The notes beneath the pieces are model-generated. The model was not told the DNA's origin, did not search any database, and was given only the letters and a program-made list of their open reading frames with translations. A DNA stretch of 20,653 nucleotides from Ettlia oleoabundans (taxonomy: Eukaryota; Chlorophyta; Chlorophyceae; Chlamydomonadales), in the NCBI GenBank assembly GCA_019693395.1, contig JAAMXP010001894.1, positions 1 to 20,653 on the forward strand. Reading direction: 5' to 3'. Position 1 is the first letter of the stretch. Every line of letters begins with the position of its first letter. This document shows positions 20,382 through 20,653 of the stretch, piece after piece. The translations under genes and the position numbers were made by a program.

Positions 20382-20386
20382 AAAAA
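20382..20386 (-). terminator. RNA polymerase III terminator (T5) of tRNA-Asn
   Basis: On the minus strand a run of five T begins four bases after the tRNA discriminator base. RNA polymerase III terminates at such oligo-T runs just downstream of tRNA genes. Confidence 0.7.
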
Positions 20387-20390
20387 TATG

Positions 20391-20463
20391 CTCCGCCGGA
20401 CGGTCTCGAACCGCCGACCTTGAGGTTAACAGCCTCACGCTCTACCGACTGAGCTACAGCGGA
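20391..20463 (-). tRNA. trnN(GUU): tRNA-Asn (anticodon GTT)
   Basis: The 73 bases fold into a full cloverleaf: a 7-bp acceptor stem (tccgctg with cggcgga, one T-G pair), D arm GCTC/GAGC, a perfect 5-bp anticodon stem TGAGG/CCTCA, and a T arm with the TTCGAGA loop. The anticodon loop is ctGTTaa, with anticodon GTT at plus-strand 20428-20430. The discriminator is G (20391). CCA is not encoded and there is no intron. The loop, variable region and T-arm start (ctgttaacc...aaggtcgg) match eukaryotic cytosolic tRNA-Asn. Confidence 0.97.
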
Positions 20464-20653
20464 ACTCGGATTACCTCTGCATCGGAGGCCCTGTTGTGAT
20501 GGAGTTTACTGAAAATACATACTTCTGATCAATTTCATGCCTCCTATATGTCTGATTAGGGTTTTTCGTGGTTGGTGCATTCATGGTGGGTTCCCCACCG
20601 CTGCTCGCATGCATTTGAACCAGCCCTGCCTTTGCGGCGGGGCACCGGCGGAT
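20464..20653. other. Right edge with no feature seen
   Basis: This stretch lies upstream of the minus-strand tRNA. I see no open frame, repeat or RNA structure that I can support. Confidence 0.5.

Overview
The window looks like nuclear DNA of a green alga (Chlorophyta). Its genes are densely interrupted by short introns of about 120-350 bases. Most introns run from gtg(a/g)g-type donors to pyrimidine-rich tgcag acceptors. Exons are rich in GC and Ala, introns carry GCTT, CTGG and CCCTG simple repeats, one gene is a plant/algal-type GT77 arabinosyltransferase relative, and a eukaryotic tRNA-Asn lies at the right end. I cannot name genus or class from sequence alone.

Bases 1-12810 (plus strand) hold most of one very large gene whose 5' end lies outside the window. 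I can place 29 exons, every one a multiple of three and bounded by phase-0 introns, together about 2,140 residues of Ala/Glu/Gln/Leu-rich coiled coil. The gene is a tandem exon repeat. The standard exon is exactly 189 bases (63 residues; 12 of the 29 exons), made of a 20-residue head and a 43-residue body. Longer exons repeat only the body (43 or 46 residues), and whole multi-exon blocks also appear duplicated (exons 15-17 with 24-26; probably exons 7-8 with 19-20). One intron begins with GC instead of GT. The function is unknown; an elongated structural, tethering or cytoskeletal role is only a guess from composition.

Bases 12811-13947 are a gene-poor interval. It may hold alternative 3' exons of the coiled-coil gene and contains a 60-codon ORF with two hydrophobic stretches.

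Bases 13948-17941 (plus strand) hold a 12-exon gene for a GT77 glycosyltransferase resembling plant XEG113/RRA-type extensin arabinosyltransferases. It has an N-terminal hydrophobic signal or anchor and a DVD metal/nucleotide-sugar motif. I rebuilt its exons from splice phase and family-like motifs, giving about 607 residues. It probably acts in the secretory pathway on cell-wall hydroxyproline-rich glycoproteins.

Bases 17942-20390 are uncertain. A phase-compatible two-exon model (18616-19783) may be part of an unrecognised or decaying gene; the rest shows nothing I can support. A tRNA-Asn(GTT) lies on the minus strand at 20391-20463 with a T5 pol III terminator. I see no operon-like logic or functional link between the coiled-coil gene and the glycosyltransferase.
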